The position numbers and the translations under genes are program-made. A DNA stretch of 5,086 nucleotides from positions 1 to 5,086 of the forward strand of contig JBFLVN010000264.1 in assembly GCA_040758475.1 (NCBI GenBank), read 5' to 3'. The notes below the pieces were generated by a model. The model was not told the origin of the DNA, searched no databases, and saw only the letters and a list, made by a program, of their open reading frames with translations. Source of the stretch: JBFLVN01 sp040758475. Its GTDB lineage: Bacteria; JAGRBM01. Positions 1 through 5,075 of this stretch are shown piece by piece. Each line of letters starts with the position of its first letter. Positions within the stretch are counted from its first letter, which is position 1.

Positions 1-685
1 GGGCGCTCCGGAGGACGGAATCGAAAATCTTGCGGGCGTCCTCGCGCCCCAGGACTTTTTCGGTGGCGTGTTCGGGGTGGGGCATGAGGCCGAAGACGTT
101 CTTTCCCGCGTTGCAGATGCCCGCGATGTTTTCGAGGGCGCCGTTGGGATTGGCCTCGGGGGTCACGTTCCCTTTGGGGTCGCAGTACCGCAGAAGCACC
201 TGCCCCTCGCCGTTTAAGCGCTTTAGCGTGTCTTCTTCAGCGAAATAACACCCTTCGCCGTGCTTGATGGGGAGGCGAAGCACCTCGCCTTTCTTGCAAA
301 GGGAGAGGAAGGGATTGTCCGTGTTCTCGACCCGCGTGTAGATGGACTTGGAGATGAATTTAAGCGAGCGGTTCCGGATCAGGACGCCCGGAAGAAGGCC
401 CGATTCGCAGAGGATCTGGAAGCCGTTGCAGGCGCCGATGACGAGGCCGCCCTTTTCGGCGTGGCGGACCACTTCCCCCATGATGGGCGAGAACTTGGCC
501 ATGGCCCCCGTGCGAAGGTAATCGCCGTAGGAAAAGCCCCCCGGCAGGAAGACGACGTCCGAGCCCTTCAAATCCTTGTCCTTGTGCCAGAGGAGTTCCC
601 CCTGGCAGCCCAGGACCTCGCGGGCCACGTAGAGGGTGTCGCGGTCGTCGTTGGAGCCGGGAAATTGGACGATGCCGAACTTCAT
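1..685 (-). CDS. purQ: Phosphoribosylformylglycinamidine synthase, glutaminase subunit PurQ (3' end cut by window edge)
   Basis: PurQ is the cytoplasmic glutamine amidotransferase subunit of FGAM synthase. It hydrolyses glutamine and passes ammonia to PurL in step 4 of purine synthesis, FGAR to FGAM. Seen directly: 228 codons from ATG at 685 with no stop before the edge. The product opens MKFGIVQFPGSN, has PGGFSYGDYLR (residues 48-58), the nucleophile elbow GACNGFQIL with Cys86, and MPHPEH giving His203 and Glu205; these form the class I amidotransferase triad. Bacillus PurQ is about 227 residues, so only a few C-terminal codons should be missing. The start is fixed by the conserved N-terminus, although the upstream Shine-Dalgarno match is poor. 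The gene lies 36 nt after purS. Two cysteines common in the family, in GSNCD and YLRCG, are Asp13 and Thr59 here (family sequence from memory). Confidence 0.95.
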   Translation of the reverse strand, partial: MKFGIVQFPGSNDDRDTLYVAREVLGCQGELLWHKDKDLKGSDVVFLPGGFSYGDYLRTGAMAKFSPIMGEVVRHAEKGGLVIGACNGFQILCESGLLPGVLIRNRSLKFISKSIYTRVENTDNPFLSLCKKGEVLRLPIKHGEGCYFAEEDTLKRLNGEGQVLLRYCDPKGNVTPEANPNGALENIAGICNAGKNVFGLMPHPEHATEKVLGREDARKIFDSVLRSA

Positions 686-721
686 GGAGAAACTATCTTC
701 GCTGCCCGGAATAACGAAACA

Positions 722-964
722 TTACTCTTCGATCTCGAACGTGAAATCCTCGACGATCGGGTTGGTCAGGAGCTTTTCGCACATCTTCTGGACCCGCTGC
801 CTGGCTTCGCTCGGGGTCACGCCCTTTAGCTCGATCGTGAGGTACTTGCCCATCTTCACTTCGCCCGCTTCCTTGAAGCCGAGCGAGTGGAGGGAGCCTT
901 CGATGGCCTTTCCCTGTGGATCGAGGACGCCTTTGCGGGGCGTCACGTAAATCTTGGCGCGCAT
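722..964 (-). CDS. purS: Phosphoribosylformylglycinamidine synthase subunit PurS
   Basis: PurS is the small dimeric subunit that joins PurQ to the small form of PurL in the FGAM synthase complex; it has no active site of its own. The 80-residue product has the family length (about 80-84). It shows the recognisable segments KIYVTPRKGVLDPQGKAIE near the N-terminus, VKMGKYLTIEL in the middle, and MCEKLLTNPIVEDFTFEIEE at the C-terminus. ATG at 964 directly follows the purC stop TAG (965-967) with no gap, and a G-run about 7 nt upstream, inside the purC end, is the only ribosome-binding candidate. Translational coupling to purC is therefore likely (inference). Its presence implies a separate small PurL elsewhere, most likely just downstream of purQ. 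Confidence 0.96.
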   Translation of the reverse strand: MRAKIYVTPRKGVLDPQGKAIEGSLHSLGFKEAGEVKMGKYLTIELKGVTPSEARQRVQKMCEKLLTNPIVEDFTFEIEE

Positions 965-1729
965 CTAGGCCCCCATCACGGCGCCGTGGACCCTCTGGTA
1001 AGCGCCTTCCACGTTGCCAAGGTCGCGGCGGAAGCGGTCCTTGTCGAGTTTCTCGCCCGTCTTGGCGTCCCACAGGCGGCAGCCGTCCGGAGTGATCTCG
1101 TCGGCCAGGAGGATTTTCCCCTTGAACCTTCCGAACTCGAGCTTGAAGTCCACGAGCCGGATGCCGAGCTTGGCGAAATATTTCTTGAGGAAATCGTTCA
1201 CCTTGATGGCCGAGGCGTGGAGGTAATCCATCTCCTTGCGGGTGGCCCAGCCCATGCCCACGGCGATGTCGTCCGAAATGAACGGGTCTCCCAGAGGGTC
1301 GGACTTGTAGCAGAACTCGACGGAAGGGACTTTGAGCTCCCGGCCCTCTTCGACGCCCAAACGCTTCGCGAGGCTCCCGGCCACCACGTTGCGGACGATC
1401 ACTTCGATCGGAATGATCTCCACCTTGCGGACGAGTTGCTCGCGAGGCGAGAGCTGGCGGACCAGATGGGTCGCCACGCCTTTCTTTTCGAGTTCGCCGT
1501 AAATTTTGGTGCAGATGTCGTTGTTGAAAATGCCCTTGTCGACGATGGTTCCCCTCTTCTGGGCGTTGAAGGCGGTTGCGTCGTCTTTGAAGTAGACGAT
1601 GAGGCTTTGCGGGTCGCTCGTCGCGAAAAGGACTTTCGATTTCCCCTCGTAGAGCTGCTCTTTTTGCTGCGGCGGGGGAGGGGGGGCTTTGGGAGAAGTT
1701 TTCTTGGAAGCCTTGGCTTTCTTCTTCAC
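965..1729 (-). CDS. purC: SAICAR synthetase (phosphoribosylaminoimidazole-succinocarboxamide synthase)
   Basis: PurC ligates aspartate to CAIR using ATP, giving SAICAR. The 254-residue product contains both family signatures: IPIEVIVRNVVAGS (residues 106-119) and LVDFKLEFG (192-200). It also has LYEGKSKVLF (26-35), the start of the ATP-binding lobe, and LADEITPDGCRLWD (208-221). The start is GTG at 1729, overlapping the purB stop as GTGA, and is supported by AGGAGG 8 nt upstream. The enzyme usually begins almost directly at the LYEGK segment, so about 20 residues are an extra N-terminal arm: lysine-rich, with five consecutive prolines (16-20), probably disordered. The strong ribosome-binding site argues that the arm is translated and is not an over-extended call. 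The C-terminus is normal and abuts purS. Confidence 0.96.
   Translation of the reverse strand: MKKKAKASKKTSPKAPPPPPQQKEQLYEGKSKVLFATSDPQSLIVYFKDDATAFNAQKRGTIVDKGIFNNDICTKIYGELEKKGVATHLVRQLSPREQLVRKVEIIPIEVIVRNVVAGSLAKRLGVEEGRELKVPSVEFCYKSDPLGDPFISDDIAVGMGWATRKEMDYLHASAIKVNDFLKKYFAKLGIRLVDFKLEFGRFKGKILLADEITPDGCRLWDAKTGEKLDKDRFRRDLGNVEGAYQRVHGAVMGA
1674..1693 (+). other. Possible G-quadruplex motif opposite the 5' end of purC
   Basis: The plus (template) strand reads G5-A-G7-CTTT-G3, which can be divided into four G3 runs with loops of 1, 1 and 4 nt. It corresponds to the proline-coding C-rich stretch in the purC N-terminal arm. Folding is possible in DNA only; the purC mRNA is C-rich here. 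It may be no more than a by-product of the proline run. Confidence 0.3.
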
Positions 1730-3147
1730 GGGCGTCTCCTCCTTTTGATGCGATTCCCCGAAGCGGCTTTCTTGCGCTTCTTGGCGGCCGCCGGGGAGGC
1801 GCGATTGTATCCGAAAACTCTCTTGAACAAGGTATCCACGTGCTTGGTGTGATAACCCTCGTCAAAACAACTACTTAGCTCTTTCGGGGAGAGGTGTTCG
1901 GTTACTTCCCGCTCGGCCCGGAGCTCTTCGAGGAACGACCCTTCTTTTTCCCAGGCCCGCATGGCGGCTCTCTGTACGAGGGCGTAGGAGGCCTCGCGGG
2001 AGAGGCCCTTTTGCGTCAGCGCCAGGAGCACGCGCTGGGAATTGTGGAGCCCCCCCGAGCGTTCCAGGTTCTCCCGCATCCGCTCCGGATAGACGACGAG
2101 TTTTTCGACCACTCCGGCGAGGCGCGAGAGGGCGAAATCGCAGACGACCGTGGCGTCGGGCCCGATCATTCGTTCGACTGAGCTGTGGGAAATGTCCCGC
2201 TCGTGCCAGAGGGGGACGTTTTCGAGGGCCGAGAGGGCGTAGCCCCGCAGGAGCCGGGAGAGGCCCGTGAGGTTTTCGGTCAACACGGGATTGCGCTTGT
2301 GGGGCATGGCCGAGGAGCCCTTTTGCCCTGGATGGAAAAACTCTTCCGCCTCCCGCACCTCCGTGCGCTGGAGGTGGCGGATTTCGGTCGATAGTTTCTC
2401 GATGGAAGCGCCGATGAGGGCGAGGACAAGGAAGAACTCCGCGTGCCGGTCCCGTTGGACGATCTGGGTGGAAATGGGATCGGCCCCAAGCCCCAGCTTC
2501 TTGCAGACGTGGGCCTCGACCGACGGGTGGATGTTGGCGAAAGTCCCGACGGCGCCGGAAATCTTGCCGACCGCCACCCGGTGAATGGCTTCTTCGAGGC
2601 GCTCCCGGTGCCTTCCGAATTCGGCGTAGTAGAGGGCGAGTTTGAGACCGAAGGTCACCGGCTCGGCGTGGATGCCGTGGGACCGGCCGATCATCAAGGT
2701 GTTCTTGTGCTCGAAAGCCCTTTTCTCGATGGCCCCTTGGAGCCGAATGAGGTCCGAGAGAATGCGCTCGCCCGCCGCCTTGAGCTGGCAGGCGAGCGTC
2801 GTGTCGAGTACGTCGGAACTCGTCATCCCGGCGTGGAGGAATCGGGCTTCTTCGCCCAGTTCCTCCGCCACGGCCGTGAGGAACGCGATCACGTCGTGGC
2901 GGACTTCTTTTTCGATCTCGTCGGCCCGCTTGCAAACCCGGTCGGCCGCCTGGGGGAGGCCTTCCTCATAGGAAAGAATCCCTTTTTTAAGGGCTTTCTG
3001 GCGAAGGCGCGCGGCGACGCCCTTGGGGACGATTCGGAGGCGCTCGTTCGCCTCGCAGGCCAGGAGCTCGATTTCGAGCCAAAGGCCGAACTTGTGCTCC
3101 GGCTCCCAGATCCGGCGCATCTCTTTGCGGCTGTACCGTTCGATCAC
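1726..3147 (-). CDS. purB: Adenylosuccinate lyase
   Basis: PurB releases fumarate twice: from SAICAR to AICAR in IMP synthesis and from adenylosuccinate to AMP. It belongs to the fumarase/aspartase superfamily and acts as a homotetramer. The product has 473 residues and starts at GTG 3147 with MIERYSRKEMRRIW, the conserved N-terminus; the upstream Shine-Dalgarno match is weak. Active-site landmarks are RHDVIAF (His84), HAGMTSSDVLDT (His105), GRSHGIHAEP (His157) and the flexible-loop signature GSSAMPHKRN (277-286, catalytic Ser278 or neighbour). The spacing of the three histidines matches B. subtilis His68/89/141 plus 16, so about 16 residues are inserted around residues 50-75 (alignment from memory). 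About 25 residues beyond the usual end near YHTKHVDTLFKRV form a Lys/Arg-rich tail. The last tail codons also contain the purC ribosome-binding site. walJ lies upstream, 85 nt away. Confidence 0.97.
   Translation of the reverse strand: MIERYSRKEMRRIWEPEHKFGLWLEIELLACEANERLRIVPKGVAARLRQKALKKGILSYEEGLPQAADRVCKRADEIEKEVRHDVIAFLTAVAEELGEEARFLHAGMTSSDVLDTTLACQLKAAGERILSDLIRLQGAIEKRAFEHKNTLMIGRSHGIHAEPVTFGLKLALYYAEFGRHRERLEEAIHRVAVGKISGAVGTFANIHPSVEAHVCKKLGLGADPISTQIVQRDRHAEFFLVLALIGASIEKLSTEIRHLQRTEVREAEEFFHPGQKGSSAMPHKRNPVLTENLTGLSRLLRGYALSALENVPLWHERDISHSSVERMIGPDATVVCDFALSRLAGVVEKLVVYPERMRENLERSGGLHNSQRVLLALTQKGLSREASYALVQRAAMRAWEKEGSFLEELRAEREVTEHLSPKELSSCFDEGYHTKHVDTLFKRVFGYNRASPAAAKKRKKAASGNRIKRRRRP
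1738..1743 (-). promoter_or_regulatory. Strong ribosome-binding site of purC, inside the purB C-terminal codons
   Basis: On the minus strand AGGAGG lies 8 nt before the GTG start of purC, an ideal Shine-Dalgarno sequence and distance. The same bases are read in the purB frame as consecutive Lys/Arg codons (AAA AGG AGG AGA) of the basic tail. This confirms GTG 1729 as the purC start, and with the GTGA overlap it indicates translational coupling. Confidence 0.88.
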
Positions 3148-3232
3148 TGGAAAACCACCCCGGCGGCCGCGCCAGTCTTGGGTCCGGCGCGCTCCCTATC
3201 TCGCATCAAAAAAAGAGAAGAGCAAGCAGCCT
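3148..3232 (-). other. walJ-purB intergenic gap
   Basis: These 85 nt hold no gene. On the minus strand a T7 tract (plus-strand A-run 3208-3214) follows the walJ stop but has no GC hairpin before it, so I do not call a terminator. A 6-bp inverted repeat CGCGCC/GGCGCG (3168-3173/3186-3191) with a 12-nt loop lies nearer purB and has no T-run. No clear sigma-70 promoter is visible, so read-through from walJ into the pur genes is possible but unproven. Confidence 0.4.
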
Positions 3233-4021
3233 TTAGGCCCGCCCAAGCCCCCTAAGCGCCATCTGGCCCTGGGGCTCGCCCAGCGTAAAAACCGAACTCG
3301 TATCCCACTGGCAGGAAAGGGAGAGGCCCACGTCCGTTCCTTTTAAGTATTTCTTGGCGCAGGCGAAGGCCTTTTGCGGCGTGTTGTTGGTCTCTGAAAG
3401 ATGGGCCAGGACGGCGTGCTTTAAGCGTCCCTTCCGGGCCAGGGTGGCGAGCAGCTTTCCGCAGGCGTCGTTGGAGAGGTGCCCCACGTCGGAAGCGACG
3501 CGCTTCTTCAAGAACCAGGGATAGGGCCCCGTTTCGAGCATTTGGAGGTCGTGGTTCGACTCGACGCTGAGGAGTTCGACTTCCGAGAGCCATTCGGGAA
3601 GTTGGGCGGGGACGTGGCCCAGGTCCGTTAAATGGGCCGCTTTTCTCCCCTCGTATTCGAAGACGAAGCCGCAGGTCCCCGGGGCGTCGTGGGGCAGGGC
3701 GAAGGGGGTGATTTTGAGGCCGCCCACTTCAAAGCCTTCGAGGTGCCCAAGCTCTTTCGTTCCCCACGAAGGCCCCGCCGCCCGGCCGGCGACGAGGTGG
3801 TGGGTGAAGAGGGGGACGGAGAGGTTCCCGAGGAGTTTTCCCACCCCCGAAATGTGGTCTGAGTGATCGTGGGAGAGGAGGACGGCCGCCAGGGAGCGGA
3901 CGTCGGCCCCCACGTGCTTGGCCCGGGCGGCGAGCTGCCGGGGACCAAGCCCCAGATCGACGAGCACGCGCGTCTTTCCCGCCTGGACCCACAGGGCGTT
4001 TCCCTTGGAGCCCGAAGCCAA
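3233..4021 (-). CDS. walJ: YycJ/WalJ-type metallo-beta-lactamase-fold hydrolase
   Basis: This is an MBL-fold metal-dependent hydrolase of the YycJ/WalJ family; in Bacillus relatives the gene sits beside the WalRK cell-wall regulators and has been linked to DNA-processing roles, but the substrate here is unknown. The product (262 residues from TTG 4021) begins ASGSKGN, has the metal motif SHDHSDHISG (residues 50-59: His51, His53, Asp55, His56), ALPHDA (His111), LTDLGH (Asp133), ESNHD (154-158), DVGHLSND (178-185) and AHLSETNNTP (206-215). The last blocks are typical of this subfamily. The start is uncertain. In frame upstream the codons still read LSLCLL, matching the expected first strand, but there is no ATG, GTG or TTG before a stop near 4277; a CTG at 4030 is possible. 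It is co-oriented with purB, 85 nt upstream of it. Confidence 0.9.
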   Translation of the reverse strand: MASGSKGNALWVQAGKTRVLVDLGLGPRQLAARAKHVGADVRSLAAVLLSHDHSDHISGVGKLLGNLSVPLFTHHLVAGRAAGPSWGTKELGHLEGFEVGGLKITPFALPHDAPGTCGFVFEYEGRKAAHLTDLGHVPAQLPEWLSEVELLSVESNHDLQMLETGPYPWFLKKRVASDVGHLSNDACGKLLATLARKGRLKHAVLAHLSETNNTPQKAFACAKKYLKGTDVGLSLSCQWDTSSVFTLGEPQGQMALRGLGRA

Positions 4022-4033
4022 AAGGCACAGTGA

Positions 4034-4052
4034 GAGGGCGGGGCCCTCCGGG
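4034..4052. repeat. GC hairpin near the walJ start and first copy of a 12-mer repeat
   Basis: GAGGGC (4034-4039) and GCCCTC (4043-4048) form a 6-bp stem with a 3-nt loop. The 12-mer GGGCCCTCCGGG (4041-4052) recurs exactly at 4213-4224 inside the longer inverted repeat, with a similar purine-rich flank before it. On the minus strand the hairpin falls just ahead of the walJ start and could limit ribosome access there (inference). Confidence 0.45.
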
Positions 4053-4076
4053 AGTTTTTCGAGGATTTGAACGGGA

Positions 4077-4116
4077 TGGGTCAGAAAAGCCGCCCCGAAA
4101 AATCTTGCCTGACCTA
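4077..4116 (+). repeat. Stem-loop in the divergent intergenic region
   Basis: GGTCAG (4079-4084) pairs perfectly with CTGACC (4109-4114). One outer U-A and one G.U pair extend the stem on plus-strand RNA, and AAG/CTT (4087-4089/4104-4106) continues inside after a 2x2 internal loop, leaving a 14-nt loop. It could act in either transcript. No function is assigned. Confidence 0.4.
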
Positions 4117-4181
4117 CGGAAGGGTTCGTACCACGAAGAAGGCGCCGGAGACAACGGATGGGCCTAAGCGCCGTGCTCGCC

Positions 4182-4256
4182 CGGCTGCGAGGGGGTACGC
4201 GCCGGAGGGGCAGGGCCCTCCGGGTCCGTCCGGAGGCGTGTGCCCCCTCGTGGCCG
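4182..4256 (+). repeat. Long intergenic inverted repeat, candidate structured RNA
   Basis: Bases 4182-4203 pair with 4235-4256 over 22 consecutive positions: 18 Watson-Crick pairs and 4 G.U wobbles when read as plus-strand RNA. The core is CGAGGGGG (4188-4195) with CCCCCTCG (4243-4250). On the minus strand the same four positions become A.C mismatches, so the unbroken stem exists only in a plus-strand transcript. The 31-nt internal part holds GGAGGG (4204-4209) facing CCCTCC (4216-4221) across a 6-nt loop. Alternative pairings exist: CCTCCGG (4217-4223) can also pair with CCGGAGG (4230-4236), and CCCTCG/CGAGGG (4245-4250/4255-4260) forms a tetraloop hairpin. No T-run follows, so it is not a classical terminator. 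I do not recognise it as a known RNA family. Confidence 0.55.
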
Positions 4257-4317
4257 AGGGTTGATCGGACGATTTTCTATAACGCCTATCCCGCCGGTTT
4301 AAACGCGCCCATTGGCT

Positions 4318-4348
4318 GTGACATGGAATGACATGGGGCCCGGATAAG
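4318..4348 (+). promoter_or_regulatory. Weak candidate promoter for the unknown plus-strand gene
   Basis: GTGACA (4318-4323) matches the sigma-70 -35 box at 5 of 6 positions, and GATAAG (4343-4348) matches the -10 box at 4 of 6. The spacer is 19 nt, longer than the optimal 17. Transcription would begin near 4355 and leave a leader of about 25 nt that includes the ribosome-binding site. The position is sensible, but in GC-rich DNA from an unidentified organism this is only a candidate. Confidence 0.3.
4319..4336 (+). repeat. Tandem direct repeat TGACATGG-AA-TGACATGG
   Basis: Two identical 8-mers (4319-4326 and 4329-4336) are separated by AA, a 10-bp period that places both on the same face of the helix. 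They overlap the candidate -35 region of the gene starting at 4380. Such spacing is typical of direct-repeat operators bound by response regulators, but no regulator can be named from sequence alone. Confidence 0.6.
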
Positions 4349-4352
4349 CTCT

Positions 4353-4362
4353 TTCCTAGGAA
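4353..4362. promoter_or_regulatory. Perfect 10-bp palindrome TTCCTAGGAA, possible operator
   Basis: TTCCTAGGAA is its own reverse complement, and the next but one pair outside (C4351/G4364) also matches. It lies between the candidate -10 box (4343-4348) and the ribosome-binding site (4367-4371), where a repressor would overlap the start of transcription. The palindrome is seen directly; its role is inferred. Confidence 0.3.
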
Positions 4363-4366
4363 GGAT

Positions 4367-4371
4367 GGAGG
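4367..4371 (+). promoter_or_regulatory. Ribosome-binding site that decides the start at 4380
   Basis: GGAGG with an 8-nt spacer to ATG 4380. The alternative in-frame ATG at 4365 lies directly before this motif and has only a poorly spaced AGGAAGG in front of it, so initiation at 4380 is favoured. Confidence 0.75.
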
Positions 4372-4379
4372 AAGCTTCG

Positions 4380-5075
4380 ATGAACGCCCTGGCCGTAACC
4401 CACTCCCAAACCCCCGGCGGAGATCGCCCCGGTCCAGCCGCCGGAAAGCTCGTTTTCACCGTGGCCGGTACGGGCGGAGTATCCGCCGCCGGTGGCGCGG
4501 CGGTCCGCTCCTGGATCGGGCCCGCCGTCAAAGGACGTTTCGTCATCGTCCTGTGCAGTTCGCCCAGCTTCCGGGCGGCCGTGCGCCGCTCTCTTTCCGA
4601 GCCCATCGGGAAAAACCGGGTCCTCGTGGACGCCGCTCCGCGCCGCCGGGGCCCGGGGTCCATCGAGACGGATTTCGAAAAAATCGCCGAGCGCGTGTGG
4701 TTCTACCGGCGCCTGGGGGCGACCCACTTTGCCATCGAAGCCGATGGGGGCCGCTCGGAAGATGCGAAGAGCCTCCTCGTCCGGCTCCTCTCCACTTTCG
4801 GGCCCCTCTGCCAGGAAGAAGAACTCACGGTGGACCTCGTCGTACCCGCCCAGGCCGCTCCGGCCGTGCGCAACCGCTGGATGCTTTCTTATCTCCTGAC
4901 CGCCGCCCGCGAGCGCTCGGGCCGGGATATTGGGGAAGACGCCGTGCGGATCGCGGGGGTGAACGAAAGCGCCTTTCTCCTGGATGAAGAGCCCGCCGCG
5001 GATGCGACTTCCGTCAGCCCCTTGGCCCCACTTGCTCCCGAGACGCCCCCCGCCGGGCAGCTTGGGCTGCTGTAA
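4380..5075 (+). CDS. Protein of unknown function, possible Rossmann-like alpha/beta fold
   Basis: I do not recognise this 231-residue protein. ATG at 4380 is preferred over ATG at 4365 because GGAGG (4367-4371) sits 8 nt before 4380, while 4365 would have its purine run with almost no spacing. Residues 1-22 are Pro/Gly-rich. Hydrophobic strand-like stretches then alternate with helix-like ones: LVFTVAGTGG (24-33), FVIVLCSS (54-61), RVLVDAA (80-86), the helix DFEKIAERVWFYRRLG (98-113), HFAIEADGG (116-124), a helix near 126-144, and LTVDLVVPA (149-157). A glycine-rich turn (29-39, GTGG...AAGG) recalls nucleotide-binding loops, but no Walker A GK[ST] is present. The C-terminal 30 residues are Pro/Ala/acidic and probably disordered. 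No signal peptide or membrane segment is seen. It is divergent from walJ and ends 11 nt before the window edge, so its downstream neighbours are unseen. Confidence 0.8.
   Translation: MNALAVTHSQTPGGDRPGPAAGKLVFTVAGTGGVSAAGGAAVRSWIGPAVKGRFVIVLCSSPSFRAAVRRSLSEPIGKNRVLVDAAPRRRGPGSIETDFEKIAERVWFYRRLGATHFAIEADGGRSEDAKSLLVRLLSTFGPLCQEEELTVDLVVPAQAAPAVRNRWMLSYLLTAARERSGRDIGEDAVRIAGVNESAFLLDEEPAADATSVSPLAPLAPETPPAGQLGLL

Larger units (their letters stand above)
4022..4379. other. Divergent intergenic region without a convincing gene
   Basis: About 358 nt separate the walJ start from the plus-strand gene. Short open frames here have no ribosome-binding site and no recognisable product. What the region does hold is structure: stem-loops at 4034-4048 and 4077-4116, a weak 5-bp pairing (4141-4145 with 4168-4172), the 22-pair inverted repeat at 4182-4256, an AT-richer stretch at about 4261-4304 that includes the palindrome GTTTAAAC (4297-4304), and operator-like repeats at 4319-4362. 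It must contain the signals for both divergent genes. Confidence 0.6.

Noticed and set aside
887..1852. Long plus-strand open frame opposite purC and the purB end
   Set aside because: It lies entirely opposite well-identified genes, has no recognisable domain, and is the kind of antisense frame that high third-position GC produces.
1871..2935. Long minus-strand frame overlapping purB, and another at 693-1865 overlapping purC and purS
   Set aside because: The products are Arg/Pro/Gly-rich low-complexity translations of the wrong frame of conserved enzymes. A frameshift from the A6 run in purB into the former has no support.
2443..3255. Plus-strand open frame opposite the purB 5' half
   Set aside because: Antisense shadow of purB with no domain and no ribosome-binding site.
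4034..4059. Plus-strand intrinsic terminator (hairpin then T5)
   Set aside because: The T5 begins 6 nt after the stem and no plus-strand gene lies upstream that would need it.
4055..4140. tRNA-like signals (GTTCAAATCC on the minus strand, GGTTCGTACC on the plus strand)
   Set aside because: The bases flanking the first loop do not form a T-stem, the second has only 3 bp, and no acceptor, D or anticodon arms can be built around either.
3251..4173. 10-mer CCTAAGCGCC shared by 3251-3260 and 4163-4172
   Set aside because: The match does not extend meaningfully on either side, and one copy is coding sequence at the walJ 3' end. It is probably chance.
4067..4264. Small plus-strand open frame in the divergent intergenic region
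   Set aside because: No ribosome-binding site, and the product is a Pro/Arg/Gly-rich translation of GC-rich stem sequences.
4022..4364. Purine riboswitch or PurR-type control upstream of the cluster
   Set aside because: I see no purine-riboswitch core or recognisable PurBox. The structures present do not match those families.
4286..4727. Minus-strand open frames opposite the start of the unknown gene
   Set aside because: No ribosome-binding site, and composition is typical of antisense frames. The plus-strand gene has a better start and a globular-looking pattern.
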